A stretch of DNA of 35,313 bases from an uncultured Anaerolineae bacterium (GCA_937944445.1 CALDYP010000018.1:1-35313), one strand, 5' to 3'. Positions 1 through 8,278 are shown, numbered from the stretch's first letter. Program-made: numbers and translations. The notes: generated from the letters alone by a model not told the origin.

Positions 1-300
1 CCCTCGACGGACGCGACAGGTCGCGTCCTTACGCACGCGACATCGTAGGGACAGGGCCTGCCCTGTCCGTGGTTTTCTACACCTCAACGGACGCGACAGG
101 TCGCGTCCCTACGCACGCGGCCTCGTAGGGACAGGGCCTGCCCTGTCCGTGGTTTTCTGCACCAACGGACGCGACAGGTCGCGTCCCTACGCACGCGGCA
201 TCGTAGGGACAGGGCCTGCCGTGTCCGTTTTTTTGTTCCCCCGCGTCCGTGTTTTGTTCCCCCACGGACGCGACAGGTCGCGTCCCTACTCGGCGGGTGC
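1..300. repeat. Array of palindromic intergenic repeats
   Basis: The stretch holds four copies of module A, GGACGCGACAGGTCGCGTCC (9-28, 89-108, 167-186, 266-285), and three copies of module B, GGACAGGGCCTGCCCTGTCC (49-68, 129-148, and 207-226 with one change). The modules alternate with a spacing of 78-80 bp for the first three A copies. Each is a hairpin with two 9-base arms around a 2-base centre. Read on the minus strand, A has the same framework as B (GTAGGGAC, inner arm, CTG, inner arm, TCC), so the array is a chain of one family in alternating orientation. Related copies lie at 15340-15480, 26046-26093 and 27745-27772, with a weak one near 8258. The array lies just upstream of the dtd promoter. 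No gene is visible in 1-436; open frames here are translations of the repeat. Confidence 0.85.
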
Positions 301-369
301 TGTGCCCGCGGCGGCCTCACGGTTATGCCGACAAGTGGCCAATGGTGATGCGATTCGCTCACGTCTGTC

Positions 370-398
370 TTACATCCGTTCTGAATCCGTTTTACAAT
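370..398 (+). promoter_or_regulatory. Candidate sigma-70-type promoter of the dtd operon
   Basis: TTACAT (370-375) and TACAAT (393-398) are separated by exactly 17 bases, about 38 bases upstream of the dtd start codon. This is the only good match between the repeat array and the gene. It would drive the five-gene run dtd to the beta-propeller gene. Confidence 0.55.
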
Positions 399-436
399 GA
401 GAATCGAGCACAAATTGAACGCATCAGGAGAGCTAA

Positions 437-895
437 ATGCGCGTGCTGGTGCAGCGCGTTTCCAGCGGCTGTGTGGTCGTTGAGGGGCAAGTCGTAGGCG
501 CGATTGGAGCCGGTTTCGTGCTGCTGGTGGGCATCACGCACAGCGACACCCCTGCAGTGGCTGAGGCGATGGCGCAGAAAGTGGCGCACCTGCGCGTGTT
601 CGACGACGACGCGGGCAAGATGAACCGCTCGCTGCTGGACGTGGGCGGGGCGGCGCTGGTCGTCTCGCAGTTTACGCTCTACGCCAATGCGCGCGGGGGC
701 CGCCGACCGGACTACCTCCAAGCGGCGCGCCCAGAGCAGGCCGCCCTGCTCATCGCCCGCTTTGAGTCCGTGCTGGCGGCGTTGGGCGTGGCGGTGCAGC
801 GCGGCCAATTCGGCGCGATGATGCAAGTGCAGATCGTCAACGAGGGGCCAGTCACGTTGTGGCTCGATAGTCAGGAGTTGGGCATCACCCCATGA
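437..895 (+). CDS. dtd: D-aminoacyl-tRNA deacylase (DTD)
   Basis: This 152-residue protein has the full length of the DTD family. The enzyme hydrolyses D-aminoacyl-tRNA (and glycyl-tRNA mischarged on tRNA-Ala) in the cytoplasm, so it acts as a chirality proofreader of translation. The two signature motifs are present: SQFTLYA at residues 77-83 and NEGPVT at 135-140. The latter carries the Gly-Pro pair that forms the chiral selectivity filter across the dimer; the Glu replaces the more usual Asp. The ATG at 437 has an AGGAG six bases upstream. The gene's stop overlaps the next start as ATGA (892-895), which suggests translational coupling. It is first in a run whose later members make cell-surface polysaccharide; no functional link between these roles is evident. 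Confidence 0.95.
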   Translation: MRVLVQRVSSGCVVVEGQVVGAIGAGFVLLVGITHSDTPAVAEAMAQKVAHLRVFDDDAGKMNRSLLDVGGAALVVSQFTLYANARGGRRPDYLQAARPEQAALLIARFESVLAALGVAVQRGQFGAMMQVQIVNEGPVTLWLDSQELGITP

Positions 896-1566
896 GCGAG
901 CTGACATTTGAGGATTACCTGCGCAACCTGCGCGACCACCCGGATGAGGGCGTGCGGGCGAACGCTGCATGGCGCTTGGGGCGCACGCGCGATCATCGCT
1001 GTTTGGCGGCGCTGCTGGCCGCTGCCAGCGACCCCAGCCCCGCTGTTCGCGCCCGCGTGATGGAGGCGCTCGGCAGCCGCCGCGAGCCAGAGGTGACGCC
1101 CGCCATCGCGCAGGGGCTGCACGACGCTGACCCCGACGTGCGCGCCATGGCCGCCCGCGCCGCCGCGCTCATGGCCGCCACGGAGCTAACGCCGCACCTG
1201 TTCGACTTGTTAGCGGATCCGTCTGAGCGCGTCGTTGAGGAGGCGATCCAAGCGCTGGCCTACAGCGATCATCCTGAGGTGGGGCCGCGCTTGATCGCCC
1301 TGCTGCGCGCCCAAGCCGACAACGACACGCTGTGCTACTTCCTGCGGCAGGCGCTCAAACATCGCGGCGGCGCGGCGACGCTGGAGGTCGTGCTGGTCAC
1401 CCTCTCAGACGCGGCCACGCCCCCCGCGGTGTGCTGTGATTTGTTGGAGGTGCTGGCGCACATGCGCCCATCGGATGCTGCCGCGCACGCCGCCGTGGAC
1501 GCGCTGACCGCCCACCCCGATGAGGCCGTCCGCCAGATGGCCGAGTGGGCGCGCACCCAGTTGTAA
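892..1566 (+). CDS. HEAT-repeat (PBS-lyase-type) protein
   Basis: This 224-residue soluble protein is built almost entirely from helical HEAT-like repeats of about 30 residues. Recurring units have the pattern DPSPAVRARVMEALG, DPDVRAMAARAAALM and DPSERVVEEAIQALA. Such repeats form a curved superhelix used for protein binding; the related PBS-lyase repeats occur in phycobilin lyases and in many scaffold proteins of unknown partner. No catalytic motif, signal peptide or membrane segment is visible. Its start codon overlaps the dtd stop, so it is probably translated by coupling. A scaffold role is inferred from the fold only, and the partner is unknown. Confidence 0.85.
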   Translation: MSELTFEDYLRNLRDHPDEGVRANAAWRLGRTRDHRCLAALLAAASDPSPAVRARVMEALGSRREPEVTPAIAQGLHDADPDVRAMAARAAALMAATELTPHLFDLLADPSERVVEEAIQALAYSDHPEVGPRLIALLRAQADNDTLCYFLRQALKHRGGAATLEVVLVTLSDAATPPAVCCDLLEVLAHMRPSDAAAHAAVDALTAHPDEAVRQMAEWARTQL

Positions 1567-1569
1567 GCG

Positions 1570-2712
1570 ATGCCCCACGTTGGCTTGAACGCGCATCTGC
1601 TCTCGTCGCAGGCGGGCTACCGCGCAGCGGGCATCCACAACGTCATCCACCGCCTGCTGCTGCACCTGCCGCAGGTTGCGCCGCAGGGCTGGCGCTTCAG
1701 CGCGCTGGTCGGGCGCGAGGTGCGCGCTGAGTACCCCGCTGTGGCCGTCCGCCGCAGCCGCCTCAACACCGAGCATCCGCTCCAGCGCATCCTCTGGGAG
1801 CAGGCCGCCCAGCCGTGGCAGCTTAGCGAGTTCGACCTGCTGCACGCGACGGCTTTCGTGTCGCCTGTGCTGGCGCTCAAGCCGACCGTCGTCACGGTGT
1901 ATGACCTGTCCTTCATGCGCTATCCGTCCTACTTGCCGACGGCGCGGCGGCTGTATCTGCGCCTGCTCACCGCGTGGAGCTGCCAGCGCGCCCGCCGTGT
2001 GACCGTCATCAGCCAGAGCACCGCCGACGACCTGACCGCGCTGCTGGGCATCCCCGCTGACAAGATCGACGTCACGCTGCTCGGCTACGACCGCGCGCAG
2101 CACTACCCGCGCGCCGCAGCCGAGGTGGCGGCGTTTCGCGCCCAAAAAGGCCTGCCAGACCGCTTCTGGCTGTTCGTCGGCACGATTGAGCCGCGCAAGA
2201 ACCTGCCGCTGCTGCTGGACGCCTATGCGGCGCTGCCCCGCACGGAGCGGCTGCCGCTGCTGCTGGGCGGGGGGCGCGGCTGGGGGCAGGCCGAGGTGGA
2301 AGCCAAAATCGCCGAGCACGGGCTGGCCGGGGATGTGCGCTTGATCGGCTTTGTGCCTGTCGCAGACCTGCCGCTGTGGTACAATGCGGCGGAAGTGTTT
2401 GTCTATCCAAGCGTGTTTGAAGGGTTCGGGCTGCCTGTGTTGGAGGCGATGGCCTGCGGCACACCCGTTTTGACGTCGAACGTGTCATCGCTGCCAGAGG
2501 TGGCGCAGGACGTTGGCCTGTGCCTGCCGCCGCACGACCGCGCCGCGTGGGTGGAGGGACTGCGCCGCGCTTTCTATGACGCTGATTGGCGCGAACAGGC
2601 GCGCGCGCGCGGCTTGCAGGCTGCCCGCCGCTTCACATGGGAGCAGACCGCCCGTGACACCCTTCACAGCTATCAAAAAGCGCTGCAAGCCGTGCCGATG
2701 CGTGACCGATGA
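1570..2712 (+). CDS. GT4-family glycosyltransferase
   Basis: This 380-residue protein is a GT-B fold retaining glycosyltransferase, the usual length for family GT4. The C-terminal nucleotide-sugar domain starts near GTIEPRKN (205-211) and carries the E-x7-E signature at E284 and E292 (FEGFGLPVLEAMACGTP), which contacts the sugar donor. The N-terminal acceptor domain contains HATAF and VYDLSF, typical of mannosyl- or glucosyltransferases of this type. No signal peptide is present, so it acts at the inner face of the membrane. It begins three bases after the HEAT gene and its stop overlaps the next start (2709-2712). Next to a polyprenyl-phosphate sugar transferase it probably adds a sugar to a lipid-linked exopolysaccharide unit. 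Donor and acceptor cannot be read from sequence. Confidence 0.9.
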   Translation: MPHVGLNAHLLSSQAGYRAAGIHNVIHRLLLHLPQVAPQGWRFSALVGREVRAEYPAVAVRRSRLNTEHPLQRILWEQAAQPWQLSEFDLLHATAFVSPVLALKPTVVTVYDLSFMRYPSYLPTARRLYLRLLTAWSCQRARRVTVISQSTADDLTALLGIPADKIDVTLLGYDRAQHYPRAAAEVAAFRAQKGLPDRFWLFVGTIEPRKNLPLLLDAYAALPRTERLPLLLGGGRGWGQAEVEAKIAEHGLAGDVRLIGFVPVADLPLWYNAAEVFVYPSVFEGFGLPVLEAMACGTPVLTSNVSSLPEVAQDVGLCLPPHDRAAWVEGLRRAFYDADWREQARARGLQAARRFTWEQTARDTLHSYQKALQAVPMRDR

Positions 2713-4175
2713 ACAATGAACCTGTGCAGTCCCCCACCCCTGAGCCGCGCTGGCTGCTGCCCGTCATCGACGTGGTGATGGTGGTAGTGGCCTTCGTGTT
2801 AGGGTATGTCCTGCGCTATGATCTGCAGTTGATCCGCCCCGTGATTGACCCCGCGCGCGCTGAACTGCTGCCGTATGCCCCCTACGCCGCGATTTACGCC
2901 ATCATCCTGTACCTGAACTACAGCGGCAACAACCTCTACAAGAACGTGCGCGGTCGCACCCTCAGCGAAGAGACCACCATCATCATCAACGGGGTGACGA
3001 TTGCCACGGTCATCTTGCTGGCGCTGTTCTTCTTGATTCAGCCGCTGGTCACCAGCCGGTTGATGCTGGTCTACGTAGCCGCGCTGACGGTCATCCTGCT
3101 GGTGGCGGTGCGCATTGGGCGGCGGATCGTGCTGGCGCGGCTGCGCGAGCGCGGCGTGGGCGTGCAGCGCGTTTTGATCGTGGGCATGGGCGAGACGGGC
3201 AAGAGCGTCCTCGGCACGCTCATCTCGCGGCGCGATTATGGGCTGGAGGTGCTGGGCTACCTCGACGACGCCCCGCCTACGCTGGCCACCGAGGCGCAAG
3301 ACGACACGCAGCGCCTCGGGCGCGTGCCCTACTTAGGCCGGCCCGAAGACCTGCGCGAGACGTTGACAGCCCACCGCCCCGACATCGTCATCATCACGCT
3401 GCCGTGGCGGCACTACGACTTTGTGATGCACCTTGCGCGCGCGGCGCAGCGCGTCGGCGTGGAGGTGCGCATCGTGCCCGACATCTTCCAACTGAACATG
3501 CGCCGCGTGCAGGTCGAAAACCTCGACGGCATCCCGCTGCTAGGGCTGACGGGCGGCCATCGGCTTACCTCGACGTCGCGCCTCTACAAGCGCGCGCTTG
3601 ACCTGCTGTTGGTGACGGTGAGCGCCCCGCTGTGGCTGCTGGTCATGGCGGCGGTCGCGCTGGCCATTCGGCTGGAAGGCCCGGGGCCGATCTTCTACCG
3701 CCAGACGCGCCTCGGCGAGAACGGTCGCCCCTTCAAGATGGTCAAGTTCCGCTCGATGATCCCGGAAGCGGACGCGATGCGCGCCGCCCTCATGAAGCAG
3801 CACAACCACCTCGACCCGCGCCACATGAAGCTGCCCGACGACCCGCGGGTGACGCGCATCGGGCGCTTTTTGCGCCGCACCAGCCTCGACGAGCTGCCGA
3901 ACCTGTTCAACGTCATCCGCGGCGAGATGAGCCTCGTCGGGCCGCGCCCGCCCACGCCGGACGAGGTGGAGCTGTATCAAGACTGGCATCGCCAGCGCCT
4001 CGACACCATCCCCGGCATGACCGGCCTCTGGCAGGTGAGCGGGCGCAGCAACATCCCGTTTGATGAGATGGTCTTGATGGACATCTACTACATCGAAAAC
4101 TGGTCGCTGCCGTTCGACGTGCAGCTCTTGTTGATGACCGTGCCGCACGTGCTGAGCCGCAAAGGGGCCTACTAG
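2709..4175 (+). CDS. Polyprenyl-phosphate sugar-1-phosphate transferase (exopolysaccharide initiation)
   Basis: This 488-residue membrane protein has the layout of WbaP/CpsE-type enzymes. It has four hydrophobic segments in the first 140 residues, a central Rossmann-like CoA_binding_3 domain (about 145-275, starting VLIVGMGETGKS), one further membrane segment near 295-320, and the C-terminal bacterial sugar transferase domain. The catalytic part shows GPGPIFYRQTRLGENG, KFRSM, RRTSLDELPNLFNV, VGPRPP and GLWQVSGRS, all conserved in the family. It transfers a hexose-1-phosphate from a UDP-sugar to undecaprenyl phosphate, the first step of exopolysaccharide or capsule synthesis. The start overlaps the previous stop as ATGA. 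The sugar (glucose or galactose) is not predictable here. No flippase or polymerase gene lies in the window. Confidence 0.93.
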   Translation: MNNEPVQSPTPEPRWLLPVIDVVMVVVAFVLGYVLRYDLQLIRPVIDPARAELLPYAPYAAIYAIILYLNYSGNNLYKNVRGRTLSEETTIIINGVTIATVILLALFFLIQPLVTSRLMLVYVAALTVILLVAVRIGRRIVLARLRERGVGVQRVLIVGMGETGKSVLGTLISRRDYGLEVLGYLDDAPPTLATEAQDDTQRLGRVPYLGRPEDLRETLTAHRPDIVIITLPWRHYDFVMHLARAAQRVGVEVRIVPDIFQLNMRRVQVENLDGIPLLGLTGGHRLTSTSRLYKRALDLLLVTVSAPLWLLVMAAVALAIRLEGPGPIFYRQTRLGENGRPFKMVKFRSMIPEADAMRAALMKQHNHLDPRHMKLPDDPRVTRIGRFLRRTSLDELPNLFNVIRGEMSLVGPRPPTPDEVELYQDWHRQRLDTIPGMTGLWQVSGRSNIPFDEMVLMDIYYIENWSLPFDVQLLLMTVPHVLSRKGAY

Positions 4176-4176
4176 A

Positions 4177-5298
4177 ATGCGCCGCTGGCTGGCGGCAGTG
4201 GGGCTGGGGATGCTGCTGACGACGGCGGCCTACGCGGACGCGCCGCCCACGCTCGACGACTTTTGGGAAGGCCGCGCCGAGTGGGTGATCGACCGGCTCG
4301 ACGTCGGGCTGCCGGTGGGCGAAAGCGACACGGTGCAGCTCGACGCGCGCACCTTCTGGGCGTTTGGCCACGCCAGCTATTCATCCGCGCAGGTGGTCGA
4401 CCAATGCGGCGAGCCGGTGGCTTTCCCCGGCTGCCTTGCGCGGTGGATAAGCAACGACGGGGGCGAGTCGTTCCGACTGTCGCCGCGGATGTGCCTGCTG
4501 CCGTGTCAAACGTGCCCGTGCGACGACGCGCGCGACCACATCACCGCGCAGCAGTACCCGCGCGTCGCCCGCACGGCTGAGGGCTGGTACATGGCCTATG
4601 AGTGGCACGCGCAGGTGATGCTGCGCACCTCGCCGGATGGGCTGGCGTGGTCACCGTGGCAGTATTTGATCGTGCCGGGCGGGACGTACCCCTACGCCTT
4701 CGCCCCGTGTGACCCCGTCGAACAGATCGGCCCGCACCCGCACATCCGCGGCCAAGCAGACGGCTGCCTCGTTGGCGCGCCGCCCGGCCTGCACGTCGAG
4801 GGCGACATGCTCTACGTGTTCGTGGCGGCGGGCAGCGCCCCGGGACACATGCGCTGCTACAAGGGGGATCGCTTCGGCGACCTGAGTCGGCTTCAGCGCT
4901 GCCAGACAGACCCGCTCTTCGCGGGCGCGCCGACCTACGGCGATGTGAACCGGTTCGGCGCAGACGCCAACGCCTACTTCGACTTCCGCTACGTCAGCAG
5001 CGCCGAGGTGGTCAAGGTCGGGGAGCGCTACTACATGTTCTACGAGGGCATCCGCGGGCCGGACGTGCTCGAGCGCGGCATGGACACCCAGTTCGGCCTC
5101 GGCCTCGCGCGCAGCCTGACCGACCAGATCGACGGCCCGTGGGAGAAATACCCCGCCAACCCGATCTTGTTCGACATGGGCTTTTATGTTGGGGTGGGGC
5201 ACGCCGACTTCGTCTTGATCGACGGGGTGAGCTACCTCTACACACAAACCGGCCCGACGACGCGCGGGCGCTGGCGGTTGGTTTGGAAACCCTCATAG
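4177..5298 (+). CDS. Secreted Cys-rich beta-propeller protein, sialidase/GH43-like
   Basis: This 373-residue protein begins with a signal peptide (MRRWLAAVGLGMLLTTAAYA, likely cleavage after AYA). The body has repeated segments resembling Asp-box or five-bladed-propeller turns: SNDGGESF near residue 90 and SPDGLAW near 152. Late segments such as YYMFYEG and the closing region resemble GH43/GH32-like propeller proteins. Ten cysteines are clustered in the first two thirds, which suggests disulfide-stabilised folding outside the membrane. I cannot assign a complete catalytic acid/base set, so enzyme activity is unproven and a binding role is possible. The start is one base after the preceding stop, so it probably belongs to the exopolysaccharide operon and acts on, or binds, the polymer made by its neighbours. 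Confidence 0.7.
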   Translation: MRRWLAAVGLGMLLTTAAYADAPPTLDDFWEGRAEWVIDRLDVGLPVGESDTVQLDARTFWAFGHASYSSAQVVDQCGEPVAFPGCLARWISNDGGESFRLSPRMCLLPCQTCPCDDARDHITAQQYPRVARTAEGWYMAYEWHAQVMLRTSPDGLAWSPWQYLIVPGGTYPYAFAPCDPVEQIGPHPHIRGQADGCLVGAPPGLHVEGDMLYVFVAAGSAPGHMRCYKGDRFGDLSRLQRCQTDPLFAGAPTYGDVNRFGADANAYFDFRYVSSAEVVKVGERYYMFYEGIRGPDVLERGMDTQFGLGLARSLTDQIDGPWEKYPANPILFDMGFYVGVGHADFVLIDGVSYLYTQTGPTTRGRWRLVWKPS

Positions 5299-5365
5299 CC
5301 GTGTAAGACCCGCCCACGGTGCGCGTCTAATGCATAGATGATGGAAGGATGGAGCTGCTCGCCCT

Positions 5366-5623
5366 ATGAGCCAGTCGAAGATAGACCGCTTGCAAGCCCT
5401 GCTGGACTTCGTGTTGAACTGCCCTGAGAACGAGCAGATCGAGGCGATGGACTGCAACGAACACTGTGAGAGTTTGGCAGCCCTTGCGGAGCGGGTGGCG
5501 GCAGGCGCATCGCTGGAAGACATCCTGCCGGAGTTGCAATATCACATGCGCTACTGGCACGACTGCCGCGAGGAGTTCGAGGCGCTGGTGGCCGTCCTCA
5601 AGATGGAAATCGAGCAGCTTTGA
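5366..5623 (+). CDS. Small protein resembling a degenerate anti-sigma zinc finger (zf-HC2/ZAS-like)
   Basis: This 85-residue soluble protein has no signal or membrane segment. It carries CNEHC (C-x3-C) near residues 30-34 and, toward the C-terminus, HMRYWHDCREEFEALV. The last piece looks like the H-x3-C-x2-C helix of anti-sigma zinc-binding domains, but the first cysteine of that motif is Trp. If this ancestry is right, zinc binding may be altered or lost, or may be completed by CNEHC. An SD-like GGAG sits 11 bases upstream of the ATG. The gene precedes trxB by 36 bases on the same strand, so a redox-sensing role with thioredoxin reductase is imaginable, but this is speculation. Function is unassigned. 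Confidence 0.7.
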   Translation: MSQSKIDRLQALLDFVLNCPENEQIEAMDCNEHCESLAALAERVAAGASLEDILPELQYHMRYWHDCREEFEALVAVLKMEIEQL

Positions 5624-5659
5624 CGCTGCACAGGGCATTTACTTAGGAGCGAAATCACT

Positions 5660-6625
5660 ATGAAGCGTGAACGTGTCGTCATTATCGGCTCGGGGCCGGC
5701 GGGTCTGGCCGCCGCTGTTTACACTGCGCGCGCGCAGCTCAAGCCAGTGGTCATCGTCGGCAACCAGATCGGCGGGCAGGCGGGCATCACCCACGAGATC
5801 GAGAACTACCCGGGGTTCATCAGCATCACCGGCCCAGATCTGGTCGAGCAGATGCGCGCCCACGGCGAGCATTTCGGCGCGGAGTTCGTCTACGACATGG
5901 TGGAGAGCGTAGACTTCACACATGGCTCACCCTTCACCGTCAAGACGTACTCTGAGACGTACCTCGCGGACGCGGTGATCGTCACCATCGGCGCTGACCC
6001 GCGCAAGCTGCAAATCCCCGGCGAGGCAGAGGGTATCGGGCGCGGCGTGAGCTACTGCGGCACATGCGACGGCTTCTTCTTCCGCGGCAAGGAGGTAGTG
6101 GTGGTGGGCGGCGGCGACAGCGCCCTTGAAGAGGGCATCTTCCTGACGCGCTTTGCGACCAAAGTCACCGTGATTCATCGGCGGGACACGCTGCGGGCGG
6201 GCGTGCAGCTCCAGAAGCGCGCCTTTGCCAACCCCAAGATGCACTTTATCTGGGATACGAAAGTCGATGAAATTTTGTTCGGCGAGCAGGGCACGGTGAA
6301 CGGGGTGCGCTTGAGCAACCTCAAAACCGGTGAGACGAGCGTCTACCCGACGGACGGCGTGTTCATCTTCATCGGGCACGACCCGAACAGCAAGATCTTT
6401 GGCGATCAACTGGCGCTGAACGCAGACGGCTACGTCATCACCGACGAGCGCTACCGCACCAGCGTTGATGGAGTGTTCGCGGCGGGCGAGATTCAAGATC
6501 AACTCTGGCGGCAAGTGGCGACGAGCGTCGGGCAGGGGACAAGCGCGGCAATGAGCGCGATCCACTGGCTGGACGAACACGCCGACCAGCTCCAGCCGTT
6601 GGATGAGGTCGCTGCTGGCGATTGA
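5660..6625 (+). CDS. trxB: Thioredoxin reductase
   Basis: This 321-residue protein matches low-molecular-weight thioredoxin reductases in length. The FAD-binding GSGPAGLAAA motif is at residues 10-19, the redox-active C-G-T-C is at C133/C136 (CGTCDGFFF), and the NADPH-binding motif VVVGGGDSALEEG follows. The C-terminal FAD motif TSVDGVFAAGEI is also present. It moves electrons from NADPH to thioredoxin in the cytoplasm. A clear TAGGAG lies 10 bases before the ATG. The middle residues of the active site are Gly-Thr rather than the common Ala-Thr, a tolerated variation. No thioredoxin gene is beside it; a glutaredoxin-like gene lies 17 kb away. Confidence 0.95.
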   Translation: MKRERVVIIGSGPAGLAAAVYTARAQLKPVVIVGNQIGGQAGITHEIENYPGFISITGPDLVEQMRAHGEHFGAEFVYDMVESVDFTHGSPFTVKTYSETYLADAVIVTIGADPRKLQIPGEAEGIGRGVSYCGTCDGFFFRGKEVVVVGGGDSALEEGIFLTRFATKVTVIHRRDTLRAGVQLQKRAFANPKMHFIWDTKVDEILFGEQGTVNGVRLSNLKTGETSVYPTDGVFIFIGHDPNSKIFGDQLALNADGYVITDERYRTSVDGVFAAGEIQDQLWRQVATSVGQGTSAAMSAIHWLDEHADQLQPLDEVAAGD

Positions 6626-6678
6626 TCATCACATGGCCTCACCCCTAGCCCCCCGCTCTTGATGAAAAAGACCTCAAC

Positions 6679-6706
6679 GCCCCCTTCTCCACAGGGAGAA
6701 GGGGGC
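6679..6706. terminator. Strong hairpin between convergent genes
   Basis: A perfect 12-bp stem (GCCCCCTTCTCC with GGAGAAGGGGGC) closes a 4-base loop. It lies between the 3' ends of trxB and the LysM glycosidase gene. On the minus strand a CTTTTTC run follows about 8 bases after the stem, so it may end transcription of the LysM gene; on the plus strand no T-run follows. The surrounding sequence (about 6635-6716, with CACCCCTAGCCCCC) looks like a dispersed intergenic repeat, though only one copy is in this window. Confidence 0.6.
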
Positions 6707-6726
6707 TTGGGGATGAAGCCCGCCCC

Positions 6727-8157
6727 CTATGGCAGCGCGGCGCGGATCGTCGTGCAGGCTGGGCATGTGCCGTCCGGCCGAATGATCGCGTAGCCCGCCT
6801 GTGGGTCAGCGCCGAACTGAGTGCTGTCCAAGTTCCAGATGATGAACAAGCGCACGTTGCCGCTCTGGCGCGCCAGCCGCACCGCCTGCCCGAGCCACTC
6901 GGCTTGTTGGGCGACGGTGGTCGCCTGTGCCCATGAGAAGCCAGCGGGCAGCGGCGGGAAGCCTTCCCCGCTCAGGTAGCCGATCTCGGTGAAGCACAGT
7001 GGCTTGCCGGGGAAGGTGCGCGTGTAGAGGCTGACCATCGTCGGGTAGTACCAACTGTAGTGGCTGGCGCTGCCAACGGGCGCGCCGCTGGTAGCGGTGG
7101 GCGGAACGGTTCCAGCGTTGTAATGGATGCCGACGCAGTCCATGAAGCGCGCCGCGCCTGCTGCGGCCATCTGGCCGATGTAGGCGTCATCGTTGCAGCC
7201 GTTGGTGGAACAGCCGAGGCCGCCGGTGGGGGCGGGCGCGCCAGAGATCACCAGCGTGTTGGGGTTGTTGGCCTTGATGGCCTGATAAGCCGCGCTGAGC
7301 ATGGCAGTGTACTGTGCGCCGCTGATGAGGCCGCGCGGCCATTCCTTGTCGATGTTCGGCTCGTTCCACACTTCAATCGCGTCTGCGCCGAGCTGTGCCA
7401 CGCCGCCGAGGAAGTTGGCAAAGTCTTGGTAGTACTGGGTGGGGTTGGCGGCCAGCTGCGATGGGTTGCCGGTGATGCTGAGCAGGATGCGGAAGCCGCG
7501 CGCCTTTGCGCCGTCAATCGCCACCTGCGCAATCGACGGGGGTTCCCCCTGATTCCAGCGGATTTGCTGCTTGAGCCACGTCATGCCGGTGTTGCGCGCC
7601 AGATCAGCAAAGTTGTAGCTGAAGACGTGCGCGCCGACGGCGAAGCCACCGGGCGGCGGCGGGACGACTGGGCCGGGCTGAGTGGGCTGGGGCGCGGGGG
7701 TCGAGCCGGGCGGGGGCTGGACGACAGTTCCGCCCGCTGGGATGTTGATGACTTGGCCGGGGAAGATCAAGTTGATGTTGCGGATGTTGGGGTTGGCCGC
7801 GCGGATGGCAGAGAGCGTCACCCCGAAGCGCTGGGCGATGCGCCCCAACGTGTCGCCGCGCTGGACGGTGTACGTGCCGCTCGGCTCGGTGGGCGGCTGC
7901 GGCGGCTGGGTAGGCTGCGGCGCGGGGGTTGTGCCACCGGCTGGGATGCGCAGCACCGTTCCGGCGAAGATCAGGTTCGGGTTGGCGATGTTGTTGGCTT
8001 GGGCAATGGCCGAGATCGACACGCCGAAGCGCTGCGAGATGCGGAAGAGCGTATCCCCGCGCTGGACGGTGTAGGTCTGTTCGTCTTGCGCGGCTGCCAC
8101 CAGCCCAAGCGCCAGTAAAACGATCAAAAATAATGCAGCTTTGAGCGTGCGTGCCAT
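6727..8157 (-). CDS. Secreted two-LysM glycoside hydrolase-like protein
   Basis: The start chosen is the ATG at 8157 because GGAGGG sits 5-6 bases upstream and a signal peptide follows directly (MARTLKAALFLIVLLALGLVAAAQ). An in-frame ATG at 8217 has neither. The 476-residue product has LysM domains at about 28-72 and 96-140 (both start YTVQRGDTL), a proline-rich linker, and a TIM-barrel glycosidase-like domain from about 175. Candidate catalytic acids are E266 in VWNEPN (acid/base) and E391 in CFTEIGY (nucleophile), the arrangement of clan GH-A (GH5/GH39-like). LysM binds peptidoglycan or other GlcNAc polymers, so the protein is probably held at the cell wall and cleaves a polysaccharide there. 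The substrate is unknown. Confidence 0.88.
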   Translation of the reverse strand: MARTLKAALFLIVLLALGLVAAAQDEQTYTVQRGDTLFRISQRFGVSISAIAQANNIANPNLIFAGTVLRIPAGGTTPAPQPTQPPQPPTEPSGTYTVQRGDTLGRIAQRFGVTLSAIRAANPNIRNINLIFPGQVINIPAGGTVVQPPPGSTPAPQPTQPGPVVPPPPGGFAVGAHVFSYNFADLARNTGMTWLKQQIRWNQGEPPSIAQVAIDGAKARGFRILLSITGNPSQLAANPTQYYQDFANFLGGVAQLGADAIEVWNEPNIDKEWPRGLISGAQYTAMLSAAYQAIKANNPNTLVISGAPAPTGGLGCSTNGCNDDAYIGQMAAAGAARFMDCVGIHYNAGTVPPTATSGAPVGSASHYSWYYPTMVSLYTRTFPGKPLCFTEIGYLSGEGFPPLPAGFSWAQATTVAQQAEWLGQAVRLARQSGNVRLFIIWNLDSTQFGADPQAGYAIIRPDGTCPACTTIRAALP

Positions 8158-8278
8158 AAAATCCCTCCAACAATGGGCAACCACGTGGGTAAGCTTATTT
8201 TTCAATGAGTGTAGCATAGAAACCCCAAATGTGCGCGGCGTGTGATGAAGTGCGCTTGACAGGCACGCCCTGTCCCCC

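Noticed and set aside
1..300. CRISPR array
   Set aside because: The repeats alternate in orientation, the segments between them are themselves conserved repeats rather than unique spacers, and no cas gene is present.
1..413. Several short frames in the repeat array
   Set aside because: They translate the tandem palindromic repeats (such as repeated GRDRSRPY) and have no ribosome-binding site.
7060..8118. Open frame of 352 codons on the plus strand over the LysM glycosidase gene
   Set aside because: Antisense to a well-supported gene with signal peptide and LysM motifs; low-complexity Arg/Gly/Val product without a family.
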